64,000 bases of DNA, from NCBI GenBank assembly GCA_003281385.1, contig QCCE01000001.1, positions 124,001-188,000 of the forward strand. The letters are read 5' to 3'. The stretch is from Prochlorococcus sp. AG-347-K17. Lineage in GTDB: Bacteria; Cyanobacteriota; Cyanobacteriia; PCC-6307; Cyanobiaceae. Positions 1-7,998 of this stretch are shown here, piece by piece (the first letter of the stretch is position 1; each line of letters begins with the position of its first letter). The position numbers were made by a program, and so were the translations under genes. Under the pieces are notes generated by a model, which saw nothing but the letters and a program-made list of their open reading frames with translations, did no database searches and was not told the DNA's origin.

Positions 1-486
1 AGGATCAATTTGTTGACTAGTGTATTTTTTACTAAGGGAACCTGTTCCTGTATCTAAAAATTCTTCAACAAAAATTTCAATTATACTTCCATGAATTCTT
101 CTGTAGACCATATTAATATGATTATTTTTAACTCTATATTTATCACCTTGATTCTTACCTGAAACACACATTTCAATCCCACTTTCAGAATTTTTTAACA
201 AATTAAAATTATTTTCTGAATGCACTAATTCAAATTCTCTCTTTACCCTATGTATACAAACTTCAAATAACTGAGAGGCAATACTTTTAACAACTTTCTC
301 ATCTTCAATTTTTTGAATATTTGGTTTAAAGTCTTTACCTAATACGAATTCACCTTCTTGAATATTATTATTAGTCAAAAAAATACATTTACCTTGGTAA
401 CCAAAAAAATCATTCTTCCAAGTGTATCGATTTTCATAAGCCTTTCTGAAAATCTCCTTACAATTAATTTCTTTTAGATTATCCAT
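1..486 (-). CDS. DUF3386-like conserved cyanobacterial protein, 3' end cut by the window edge
   Basis: The frame opens at ATG (484-486) and stays open for 162 codons to base 1, so the C-terminus lies outside the window. The residues AYENRYTW near position 16, a central segment with IHRVKREFE, and a late DTGTGSLSKKYTSQ segment match my memory of the cyanobacterial DUF3386 family, whose function is unknown. No signal peptide or membrane segment is visible. It is transcribed in the same direction as the upstream pcb gene, but a hairpin terminator separates them, so it probably has its own promoter. The family call is from recall, not a search. Confidence 0.75.
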   Translation of the reverse strand, partial: MDNLKEINCKEIFRKAYENRYTWKNDFFGYQGKCIFLTNNNIQEGEFVLGKDFKPNIQKIEDEKVVKSIASQLFEVCIHRVKREFELVHSENNFNLLKNSESGIEMCVSGKNQGDKYRVKNNHINMVYRRIHGSIIEIFVEEFLDTGTGSLSKKYTSQQIDP

Positions 487-516
487 AAATTTTTTTAATT
501 AATGAAATAATTCTAC

Positions 517-551
517 AAAAAAAAACCTCCCTGCTAGAGGAGAGGTTTTTT
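517..551 (-). terminator. Rho-independent terminator after pcb
   Basis: A GC-containing hairpin, with AAAAACCTC pairing to GAGGTTTTT around a loop containing CTGCTAG, is followed on the minus strand by a T run. It sits 12 bases after the pcb stop codon and before the DUF3386-like gene. The symmetry of flanking A and T runs would also let it act on the plus strand, but no plus-strand gene ends here. Confidence 0.8.
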
Positions 552-562
552 ATCAGATTAAA

Positions 563-1621
563 CTAGTTTTGAGTAATTTTTGTATTTTCAATATTGTCAA
601 AAGCTTGACCGATTTTCTTAAAGTCAAATCCCATTGCTCTTAGTGCGTGCCAAAGATGACCTTGTAAGAAAAAGAAACCCAAATAAAAATGAGTATTAGC
701 AAGCCAAGCTCTTGAGCTATATGCTCCTGAACCTAAATCTACCGTATCAGTAAAATATGGGGCGAATTCAAATTGAAGCTTTAAGGGTTCTCCATATAGA
801 TCAACTGGATATATGGTTGTATTTGAAGCACACCAAAAAGCAGCAACAAAAGCCATATAAGAAACACCAACAACTGAGTATGACAAAATTGCTTCAGCGC
901 CAAGTAATCCTTTGCCTTTAAATTCTGTATATTCTCCAAATTGTTTAGTACAAATATGGAAAACTCCTCCAATTATTTCAAGGAAAGCTAGGAAAGCATG
1001 TCCTCCCATAACATCTTCCAGACTATCTATTTTTAAAAAATCAAATTGATGATTCCAGATAGCAGCAATATCCAAATTGTAAATAACTTGTCTTGTAGAT
1101 CCTATTGCAGGGTCGTAAATTCCATGAATGCGAGCCCATTCAACGAACATAATTGCTCCAAGTCCAAGAAAGATTAGATGATGACCAAGAATAAAAGTTA
1201 ATTTATCTGGGTCATCCCATTCGAAATCAAATTTTTGTGGCTTACTATTTTCTGGGTAGTCTCCAAGATCACCTGCAAATTTGTTGGAATGTAATAATCC
1301 CCCAGCACCCAATACTGCTGAGAAAATTAGATGTAATGTGCAAATTACAACAATTCCATATGGTTCTGTAATAACACCATTTTCAATGCCACCAATTCCA
1401 ATACCCGCAAGGTGAGGTAAAACAATTGCTTTCTGTGCACCCATTGGAATACTGGCGTCGTAACGAGCTAATTCAAATAATCCAAAAGCTCCTGCCCAGA
1501 ACATCATTAGGCCTGCATGGGCAGCATGAGCAGCTATGAATTTACCTGAACGGCCAACAACACCAGAATTCCCTGCATACCAGTCATAGGTAACATCAGA
1601 TTTTCCGTAAGTTTGTAACAC
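563..1621 (-). CDS. pcb: Pcb-type chlorophyll a/b-binding antenna protein (CP43/IsiA family)
   Basis: Encodes a 352-residue thylakoid membrane antenna protein of the IsiA/CP43 superfamily, which binds divinyl chlorophylls and feeds the photosystems in Prochlorococcus. Six membrane helices can be placed at about 28-50, 88-110, 141-163, 205-224, 243-265 and 311-332. They carry paired histidines expected to ligate chlorophyll, for example H32/H35, H147/H148 and H311/H322. The long lumenal loop of true CP43 is absent, as expected for Pcb. Start is GTG. The gene lies 143 bases downstream of isiB on the same strand and ends at a terminator, an order reminiscent of isiA/isiB pairs in other cyanobacteria. 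Whether this is the constitutive or an iron-responsive Pcb cannot be told from sequence alone. Confidence 0.95.
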   Translation of the reverse strand: MLQTYGKSDVTYDWYAGNSGVVGRSGKFIAAHAAHAGLMMFWAGAFGLFELARYDASIPMGAQKAIVLPHLAGIGIGGIENGVITEPYGIVVICTLHLIFSAVLGAGGLLHSNKFAGDLGDYPENSKPQKFDFEWDDPDKLTFILGHHLIFLGLGAIMFVEWARIHGIYDPAIGSTRQVIYNLDIAAIWNHQFDFLKIDSLEDVMGGHAFLAFLEIIGGVFHICTKQFGEYTEFKGKGLLGAEAILSYSVVGVSYMAFVAAFWCASNTTIYPVDLYGEPLKLQFEFAPYFTDTVDLGSGAYSSRAWLANTHFYLGFFFLQGHLWHALRAMGFDFKKIGQAFDNIENTKITQN

Positions 1622-1764
1622 TTGATTTAAGTAAACAGCAAATTGAGCTTATTGCTTATCAGTATTGTTTTTACATGTTCTTTACAGATTTAATTACTTA
1701 TGTAAAAAAAACATATGGTGAAAGAACAAATGTTACAAATTTGGAAAGAAATATCTGAAAAAGC

Positions 1765-2289
1765 TTACGCCAATGAAGGGATTTCACCCTTTAGCTGAGA
1801 AGCCCATGTTTCAAGACGCGAATCAGTCAAATCAGATTCGCTATCCTCATCAAGAGGTAATCCACAAAAGCTTTCTCCAATCACACTTTTAGACTCATCA
1901 AATGTATAAGAAGATTTATCTACGTAACCTACCATTTCGGCGCCTGCTTTTGTGAAATAGCTATGAAGTTCTTCCATTGCGTCGCAATAGTTTTCTGTGT
2001 ATGTAGAAGAATCTCCTAAACCAAAAATTGCGACCTTTTTACCTGATAAACTTAGTTCACCAATATCCTCTAAGATTGAATCCCAAGCAGTTCCCGACCT
2101 TTCTTCATCGGCACCAGTATTCCAAGTAGGTATCCCGCAGATAATTCCATCAAGGCCCTCAAATTCTGAAAGATCATCCACATCAGATACATCTTTAGGT
2201 GCTTCTGCTGATGAGATAAAGTTGTGAAGACGATCAGCTACGTCCTCAGTTTTTCCAGTTGTAGTTGCGTAATAAATTCCTACAGTCAT
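1765..2289 (-). CDS. isiB: Flavodoxin (long-chain)
   Basis: A 174-residue soluble FMN electron carrier that replaces ferredoxin between photosystem I and its acceptors when iron is scarce. The phosphate-binding loop TTTGKTE lies at residues 9-15. Flavin-stacking segments are GIPTWNTG near 52-59 and LGDSSTYTENYC near 91-102, and the roughly 20-residue insertion of long-chain flavodoxins follows. Length and acidic composition fit the cyanobacterial family. Start is ATG. The gene is upstream of pcb on the same strand with no visible terminator between them, so partial co-transcription is possible. No convincing Fur box was found by eye in the 140 bases upstream. Confidence 0.95.
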   Translation of the reverse strand: MTVGIYYATTTGKTEDVADRLHNFISSAEAPKDVSDVDDLSEFEGLDGIICGIPTWNTGADEERSGTAWDSILEDIGELSLSGKKVAIFGLGDSSTYTENYCDAMEELHSYFTKAGAEMVGYVDKSSYTFDESKSVIGESFCGLPLDEDSESDLTDSRLETWASQLKGEIPSLA

Positions 2290-2429
2290 AACTTCAAAAT
2301 GTTTACACTAAAATAATAAAATCTAAAAACGTTAAATAAATTTCTTTAAAAACTTTTTCAAGTAAAATTTTATACCAATCAAGGTAAGAAAAATTTTTTG
2401 AGAATAATTTATAAAACATTTAAATCATC

Positions 2430-3164
2430 GTGACTGACAAATTTCAAAATAATATTAAAAATTTGGTTGAAGAATTTAACTTAAATGGACAGAAAAAATT
2501 CAAATTAATTGTTTTATTAGGTTTATTGGGAGATTTTGATAGCTTTGAATATGCAATTAATCTAAAAAGCTTTATAGATCATAATCGAGATAAAAATTTA
2601 GATATTTTTGCAATTGCTATTGGGAACCAAATTGGAAAAGAAAAATTCTGTAACTTTACAGGTTTTCGTAAAGAAAATTTAATAGTTGTTTCCAATAACC
2701 AAATCCATAATAATCTTAAAGTTTCAAGAGGATTAGATATAGGTTTAGGGGGTTGGATCAATATGCTTTTAATGTTGTCTGGAATAAATTCTTTTAAAAC
2801 AATCAAAGAAGTTATCAGAGGTTATATTGGAGATCGCAAAGCGAAGCAAATCTATTCGGAATTTGACAAAATTGAAGTTTTAAAATTTCTAAAATTTTCA
2901 GGTAATTCATTTAGACAGGTTTTCGGGGAGGGTTATTTGAGACCATTTGAATTGGCAACATTTAGATTGAATAATATGAATGAAATAATTCAAAATTGGA
3001 GTGATTATATTCTTAATGAAAAATACCTTCCTCAAAGAGGGGCTTCTTTTCTGTTGAATGATAAAAATCAAATTATTTATAAATTTTTTTCAAATGATGT
3101 TCTTGGATATTCATCAAACATGAGAGATCCCTTAGGATTTTTGAATGATCTAATCAAAGAATAG
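2430..3164 (+). CDS. AhpC/TSA (peroxiredoxin-like) family protein
   Basis: A 244-residue soluble protein opening with GTG. The pattern around 25-110 (a hydrophobic beta strand, then DFDSFEYAINL, then FAIAIGNQIGKEKFCNFTG and SRGLDIGLGG) resembles the peroxiredoxin-like thioredoxin-fold group found in picocyanobacteria. The usual peroxidatic cysteine after the first strand is absent: the matching stretch reads LLGLLGDFDSF. It may therefore not be a classical peroxidase. It is divergent from isiB and followed 15 bases later by the SemiSWEET gene, suggesting a two-gene transcript. Function unknown; family assignment is from recall. Confidence 0.65.
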   Translation: MTDKFQNNIKNLVEEFNLNGQKKFKLIVLLGLLGDFDSFEYAINLKSFIDHNRDKNLDIFAIAIGNQIGKEKFCNFTGFRKENLIVVSNNQIHNNLKVSRGLDIGLGGWINMLLMLSGINSFKTIKEVIRGYIGDRKAKQIYSEFDKIEVLKFLKFSGNSFRQVFGEGYLRPFELATFRLNNMNEIIQNWSDYILNEKYLPQRGASFLLNDKNQIIYKFFSNDVLGYSSNMRDPLGFLNDLIKE

Positions 3165-3179
3165 TTTTAAAAATATTTT

Positions 3180-3443
3180 ATGAATGTAGATATATTTGGA
3201 TATTTTGCAGCAATTTTAACAACAGCAGCATTTCTTCCTCAATTGATAAAAACTTTAAAAACCAAAAAGGCCGATGATGTTTCTTTGACAACATTAATAA
3301 TGTTTATTATTGGTGTTTTGTCTTGGATTATTTACGGTTATAAAATTTCTTCTGCGCCAATATTGATAGCAAATTTAATTACACTTATCTTAAACTTAAT
3401 GATATTAATCTCTAAAGTATATTTTTCAAGAAAACTAAATTGA
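3180..3443 (+). CDS. SemiSWEET-type sugar transporter
   Basis: An 87-residue membrane protein with three helices at about 4-22, 36-53 and 58-79, the size and topology of bacterial SemiSWEETs, which dimerise to form a sugar uniporter. The diagnostic PQ motif is at residues 20-21 (FLPQLIKTLKTKKADDVS), a tryptophan lies at the end of helix 2 and an asparagine in helix 3 (ANLITL), both pore positions in the family. It starts with ATG close behind the peroxiredoxin-like gene. Substrate cannot be inferred. Confidence 0.85.
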   Translation: MNVDIFGYFAAILTTAAFLPQLIKTLKTKKADDVSLTTLIMFIIGVLSWIIYGYKISSAPILIANLITLILNLMILISKVYFSRKLN

Positions 3444-3458
3444 GTAAATTTTTTTAAA

Positions 3459-3483
3459 AGTAATAAACTTTAGATTTATTACT
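3459..3483. repeat. AT-rich perfect inverted repeat
   Basis: Nine bases AGTAATAAA are followed by a 7-base loop and their exact reverse complement TTTATTACT. It lies 16 bases after the SemiSWEET stop and 29 bases before the next start. No T run follows, so it is a weak terminator candidate or could be a protein-binding palindrome. In DNA this AT-rich, chance is a real alternative. Confidence 0.4.
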
Positions 3484-3511
3484 TAAATCTTGATTAAAAT
3501 AGAACAAAAGT

Positions 3512-3745
3512 ATGTTGATCTTGAAAACTTCAAAATGCTGGGTTTGGTTTAAAGGAAGTCTAAACAATAATGGATATTGGAAAGAAGGTTTTACATGTAC
3601 CTTTGATGAGAATCCTGGAGTTTTAATAGAAAGTCCTGCTTACGTAACTTGTCGGGTTCCTTCCTGGAGAATCTTGACTAAAGAACCAGAAAATTTATGT
3701 AAATCTCCTCTGATTCCTGATAAAGCAATCTGGAAAATAATTTAA
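3512..3745 (+). CDS. Small hypothetical protein
   Basis: A 77-residue soluble protein starting with ATG and rich in aromatic residues (seven Trp), with four Cys and a proline-rich C-terminal third. No family recognised. The amino-acid composition is balanced and not low complexity, and codon use looks like its neighbours, which favours a real gene over chance. It stands between the SemiSWEET gene and the AEC transporter gene on the same strand. No signal peptide or membrane span is evident. Confidence 0.6.
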   Translation: MLILKTSKCWVWFKGSLNNNGYWKEGFTCTFDENPGVLIESPAYVTCRVPSWRILTKEPENLCKSPLIPDKAIWKII

Positions 3746-3815
3746 ATTCTCAATGAATAATAAAAAACTTTTTGACTGGACTACGGCGAGTTAATATTGC
3801 TTTTATAAATATTTA

Positions 3816-4736
3816 ATTAATACCATCTACTCACTTTTCATAAATATTATCCCTTTTTTAATATTTGGTTTTCTTCTTGGGAAAAAGAATCCAAAGATTT
3901 CAAAATATATTGCAAGACCTCTAATAAGATTTGGCATTCCATTAAGTGTAATGGGTCTCTTATTAAAGGAAGGTATAGATATAAACCTAATTAAAAGCGC
4001 ATTTTTAGCATTCTCCATAATTGGATTTTTAATAACTTTAATAAATATAATCCCAGTATTTAAAAAGAGGCTTCCTAATTACACATTGCAGCTGGCAGGC
4101 CTAATAGGTAATACATCATTTCTTGGAATACCAATTGCGATAGCTCTTCTACCTTCAACAACTATAAACTTTACTATTGGATTTGATTTAGGAACAACAC
4201 TTTTCGCTTGGATATTTGGACCTTTTTTTCTTCAAGAAAAATCCAAATATAAGAATATCCCAAACATCAAAGGATTATTAAATGCATTGATAAATAGTCC
4301 TGCATCAAGAGGGATTATTGGTGTCCTTCTCGCCTATCTTTTCCAAGTAGATGAAATTTTAGGCAATTACCTTTGGATTCCTGCAAGATTAGTTATTGCA
4401 TTGGCAATAATTATTGTAGGCACAAGACTTGGAATAATCACCAATCAAAATGAGAAGTTTTTGGATCTAAATGAAGAAATTAAACTTTCGATTTTATTGA
4501 AGTTAGTTATTCTTCCCTTTATTATTTTTTTAGCAAGCAAATTCTTAAATTTTAACTTCTATCAATCATCTGCAGTAATTCTTCAAGCAGGAACCCCAAC
4601 GGCAATATCCACAATATTAATGGCAGAGGCCTATGGTGTAAAACAAAAAATAGCTTCAAAAATTCTTTTTACTACAACTTTAATTTCAATAATTACAATT
4701 CCTTTTTTAAAAGTGTTTATGAATTTATTTCTTTAA
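3816..4736 (+). CDS. AEC family (auxin efflux / malate permease-like) transporter, start uncertain
   Basis: A membrane protein of about 300 residues with eight to ten predicted helices, resembling AEC carriers that export organic anions. Family signs are the GNTSFLGIPIA motif and LQAGTPTAIS near the C-terminus. The first in-frame ATG is at 3951, but translation upstream of it continues the protein with a typical first helix (INIIPFLIFGFLLGKK). No ATG, GTG or TTG exists in frame between 3951 and an in-frame TAA at 3792-3794. ATT at 3816 is given as a tentative start. An ATG at 3753 lies in the same frame but is separated by that TAA, so a nonsense mutation, a rare start codon or a sequencing error are all possible. 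Confidence 0.75.
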   Translation: MNTIYSLFINIIPFLIFGFLLGKKNPKISKYIARPLIRFGIPLSVMGLLLKEGIDINLIKSAFLAFSIIGFLITLINIIPVFKKRLPNYTLQLAGLIGNTSFLGIPIAIALLPSTTINFTIGFDLGTTLFAWIFGPFFLQEKSKYKNIPNIKGLLNALINSPASRGIIGVLLAYLFQVDEILGNYLWIPARLVIALAIIIVGTRLGIITNQNEKFLDLNEEIKLSILLKLVILPFIIFLASKFLNFNFYQSSAVILQAGTPTAISTILMAEAYGVKQKIASKILFTTTLISIITIPFLKVFMNLFL

Positions 4737-4826
4737 ACTTGGATGAAGGTCTTGAATATGAGCATGATTAATGAAAATTGTAAAGATTATATCCTGATAA
4801 CTAAATAATGTCTTAAGATTTAAGTT

Positions 4827-5078
4827 ATGAAGTCAGCAAATCCTGAAAATGAATATATCCCTCTAGATCTTAGGATTTCTGTGAGGAGGGATACTTTAAG
4901 GCTTATCTCAGAGATGGCTCAAGATATGGGAATAAGCATTAATGAAGTTTTTAGTTTTTTAGCTGAAGATTCTGTAATCGATCTCGAATTAATGGAAGAT
5001 TTGAATAAAATTGATATCCCAAGCAAGTGCAGCATTGATGATCTAAAGAATGCTCTTCTTAAAAAAAGACTTTGTTAA
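4827..5078 (+). CDS. Small protein with ribbon-helix-helix-like segment
   Basis: An 83-residue soluble protein starting with ATG. Residues 15-45 (DLRISVRRDTLRLISEMAQ, then MGISINEVFSFL) have the strand-helix-helix spacing of ribbon-helix-helix DNA-binding or antitoxin-like proteins. The family was not identified with certainty. No toxin gene lies beside it. Its last four bases overlap the end of the convergent glycosyltransferase gene. It could be a regulator, but its targets are unknown. Confidence 0.65.
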   Translation: MKSANPENEYIPLDLRISVRRDTLRLISEMAQDMGISINEVFSFLAEDSVIDLELMEDLNKIDIPSKCSIDDLKNALLKKRLC

Positions 5079-6880
5079 AATTTTTCAACTTTTCTATTTT
5101 TCCAATCAGATTTATAACCACTTTTCAACAAAAATTTCGAATACTTATTTAAATCACTTTTTTGAATCCGCCATAAATTATAAATCCCAAATTTGCCCAA
5201 TTTTTGATGATTAATATTTGACCATTGCTGTAGGCGTGAAGAGTATTCATCGATCACAACCAAAAGAGATTTGTATTCATAATCGGGTTGATCCTCATAA
5301 TTTTCTCTCCTATCAGTAATTAACCTTTCTGACAAGTTAATTAATCCCTCTTCAGTGCTTGGTTCATAAAAAACTATTTGTCTTGAATAATAATGTAATG
5401 AAGGTTTTCTTATCCCGATCATTGCTAAAGTTTCCCTCCCCTCTCTTATATCTAAAATTAATTTTGAGATATTCCTTAAAGGTAATTGCCTTGAAGTATC
5501 TGCTAATTTTCTAATTGGCGACATCAAAAAAGATTGTCCAAATAAAAGTAAAATTTGAAGATAAAGAAGGATATTTTTAGATTTTAAAGAAAATAAAATT
5601 ATTGCAAGAAATGTAAATGAAGAGAAAAACAATTTAGCTTTGAAAATAATCCCCGAGCTTAAAAGTTCAGATGCAAGATTAGGCATTTCGGGATCATTAA
5701 TTGAAATCAACCAAATATTTGAGAAAAAGAATGCTATTGAGATGCCAAACAAAATTAAAATGTTAAAAATCCAGAAATATAAATAACTTTTGTTGTGATT
5801 TTTTAAGCTTATAAAGCTATTACTTATTAATAATGCAGCTGCTGGAATAGCTGGCAACCAATAGCTAGGAAGTTTCGTCGCAGAAATACTGAAGAAGATT
5901 AAAACTGAGGTTAACCAGCATAGAGAAAATGTGTAAAGAGTTTCATTGACCTTGCAACTTTCTTTCGGACTTTGTAAGAAATCTTTGAGAGTTGTAAATA
6001 TACCGTGAAACAAAAAGGGGGTGAATGGTAATGAAGCCAATATCATTATGTATAGAAAAAACCAAAATGGTTCTGCATGATTATTTACAACTGATGTATA
6101 TCTTTGAAAATTATGATATCCAAAAAAGTTGTCCCAAAAAGGCTTTCCTTCTTTTATTAGTTCTAAGACATACCATGGGAGGCATATTAAGCTTGTGATT
6201 AAAAAACCTTTCTTAGGGTTTATCTTACAGAACAACCTTTCCCTATCATTCTGACTTAATAAAAAAGATGTAAGAGTCAACGTTGCCAAAAGAAACGCAA
6301 CAGGTCCTTTAGTCAAAATTGCTAACCCCAAAAATATCCATGCCGAGATACATTGATCATTCTTATCACTCGCCATTCTTCTCCAAAACAAAAGCAAGCT
6401 TATTCCCAGAGTTCCGGTTAAAAGAGCATCACTAACTGCAGTTCTACTCCAGATGATTATTAATGGCGAAAGAGCAAAGCCTAATGATGCGACTATTGGT
6501 GTGAGGAATTGCCTATCGCCCTTTTGTGGCCAACAAAACATCGTATCTCCAATCATCAACATTAAAAATAATGATGCCAAAGCTGAAGGAAGTCTCGCTG
6601 AGAGTGTCCCGAAACTATCCCAAATCTCGTTTTTCGGTAATGAGTAAAAAAAACCCATTAGCCAATAAATTAATGGAGGCTTATCAAACCGGAAAATTCC
6701 ATTAACTTTTGGAGTTAACCAGTCACCAGATTCACTCATCGCCCTTGCCGCAGTAGCAAATAAAGGGGGAGTTTCATCAACCAGTCCTGTTGTACCTAAA
6801 CCTAAAATAAATATGATGATCCCAGAAATTAAAACTATTGTTGAATTAAAAAGCCTTTTTTTTGAGTTCAGAAGAATCAT
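5075..6880 (-). CDS. GT39 (ArnT/PMT-like) membrane glycosyltransferase
   Basis: A 601-residue integral membrane enzyme of the GT-C fold, related to ArnT and protein O-mannosyltransferases, which move a sugar from a polyprenyl-phosphate donor to lipid A, glycan or protein on the periplasmic side. The catalytic acidic pair D35-E36 lies in the first outside loop, followed by FDKPPL at 65-70. A dozen or so hydrophobic helices follow and a soluble C-terminal domain begins near 470. ATKLPSYWLP near 335 is the conserved later loop. It starts with ATG, 13 bases downstream of the GT4 gene, so the two are likely co-transcribed. Donor and acceptor unknown. Confidence 0.85.
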   Translation of the reverse strand: MILLNSKKRLFNSTIVLISGIIIFILGLGTTGLVDETPPLFATAARAMSESGDWLTPKVNGIFRFDKPPLIYWLMGFFYSLPKNEIWDSFGTLSARLPSALASLFLMLMIGDTMFCWPQKGDRQFLTPIVASLGFALSPLIIIWSRTAVSDALLTGTLGISLLLFWRRMASDKNDQCISAWIFLGLAILTKGPVAFLLATLTLTSFLLSQNDRERLFCKINPKKGFLITSLICLPWYVLELIKEGKPFWDNFFGYHNFQRYTSVVNNHAEPFWFFLYIMILASLPFTPFLFHGIFTTLKDFLQSPKESCKVNETLYTFSLCWLTSVLIFFSISATKLPSYWLPAIPAAALLISNSFISLKNHNKSYLYFWIFNILILFGISIAFFFSNIWLISINDPEMPNLASELLSSGIIFKAKLFFSSFTFLAIILFSLKSKNILLYLQILLLFGQSFLMSPIRKLADTSRQLPLRNISKLILDIREGRETLAMIGIRKPSLHYYSRQIVFYEPSTEEGLINLSERLITDRRENYEDQPDYEYKSLLVVIDEYSSRLQQWSNINHQKLGKFGIYNLWRIQKSDLNKYSKFLLKSGYKSDWKNRKVEKF

Positions 6881-6893
6881 TTAATATATAAAT

Positions 6894-7970
6894 TTATTTA
6901 TATTCGATAATTACCTTATTAAGCCAGTTCACAACCTTGTTAGCAAATATATCTGCGGAGGCATTTTTTTCTACCCATTCTCTACAATTTTTGCGATTAA
7001 TTTTTTGAATAATATTTGCGTAGTAAAGCAGAGTTTCTTTATCATCTGGCTTAGAAAGATAGCCTGTGTGTCCATGCTGAATAATTTCACTAGGCCCTCC
7101 CCTTTTGTAAGCTACAACAGGCACACCACAGGCTAAAGCTTCAACAATAACGTTCCCATATGCCTCATTCCATTTCGGGGTATTGAGCAACCCTCTGCAT
7201 TTACCAAGTTCTTCTTGTAATTTATCAGTTGGTAAAAACCCCTTCCAATCTATAGCTCCTTTGGGGAATGATTTTTCTATCTTTGACGCATACGTCTCAT
7301 CTTCTATAAAACCCCAAACTTTTAATTTTTCGCCAAGTTTATTTGCCACATAAACTGCATCCTCCAAACCTTTCTCAGGAGCCACTCTTCCAACCCATGC
7401 CAAGGGTCCCTGCACTGAATCTTGAAAAATATAATTATCTAAATTAAACCCATTCCCAATAATTGTTGGTTCTTTTATGAATGGATAATCCTTAGCTTGC
7501 ATTTGTGAATGAAATGCAAAATTTTTTGGATATTTAGCATATACCTTGGAGATTAAATTTCTAATTACTAAACTTTCAGAACCCATACTAATAATGTGTG
7601 CAATGGGTATATCTAAATTTATAGTCATCCAAATTGGCAACCAATCATAGGACATGTTTAACAATACATCTGCATGTTTTGCAATATCTAAGCCCTTTTC
7701 AAGCATTCCTGCCAAAAGAGAATTGTCTGGGATACTGACAGGAGAATAGTAATTTTGATGCTGCCAACTAATTTGATCTTCACCTTCTACATAATGTAAT
7801 TTTGCTTTTACATTAATTTCATGTAACTTAGATTTTTTTGGAGCCACAACATCTACAGAATGTCCTAATGAAATCAAACCTGAAACTAAAGAATTCAAAG
7901 TTAATTCAACTCCACCACCTTTGCCGCTCCCCAAGAATCCTATTGGAGTACTGATCAAAACTATTCGCAT
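6894..7970 (-). CDS. Glycosyltransferase family 4
   Basis: A 358-residue cytoplasmic GT-B enzyme. The N-terminal domain has GSGKGGGVELTLNSL at 14-28. The C-terminal donor domain starts with WVGRVAPEKGLEDA at 192-205 and holds the retaining-enzyme EX7E motif (E269 and E277 in NEAYGNVIVEALACG), followed by a GGPSEII loop. Length is normal for GT4. Its start is ATG. It precedes the GT39 gene and follows the EamA transporter gene, all on the minus strand within 30 bases of each other, suggesting an operon. Sugar specificity cannot be read from sequence. Confidence 0.88.
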   Translation of the reverse strand: MRIVLISTPIGFLGSGKGGGVELTLNSLVSGLISLGHSVDVVAPKKSKLHEINVKAKLHYVEGEDQISWQHQNYYSPVSIPDNSLLAGMLEKGLDIAKHADVLLNMSYDWLPIWMTINLDIPIAHIISMGSESLVIRNLISKVYAKYPKNFAFHSQMQAKDYPFIKEPTIIGNGFNLDNYIFQDSVQGPLAWVGRVAPEKGLEDAVYVANKLGEKLKVWGFIEDETYASKIEKSFPKGAIDWKGFLPTDKLQEELGKCRGLLNTPKWNEAYGNVIVEALACGVPVVAYKRGGPSEIIQHGHTGYLSKPDDKETLLYYANIIQKINRKNCREWVEKNASADIFANKVVNWLNKVIIEYK

Positions 7971-7998
7971 TATTAGACTTTTTACAAAAAGATACTAA

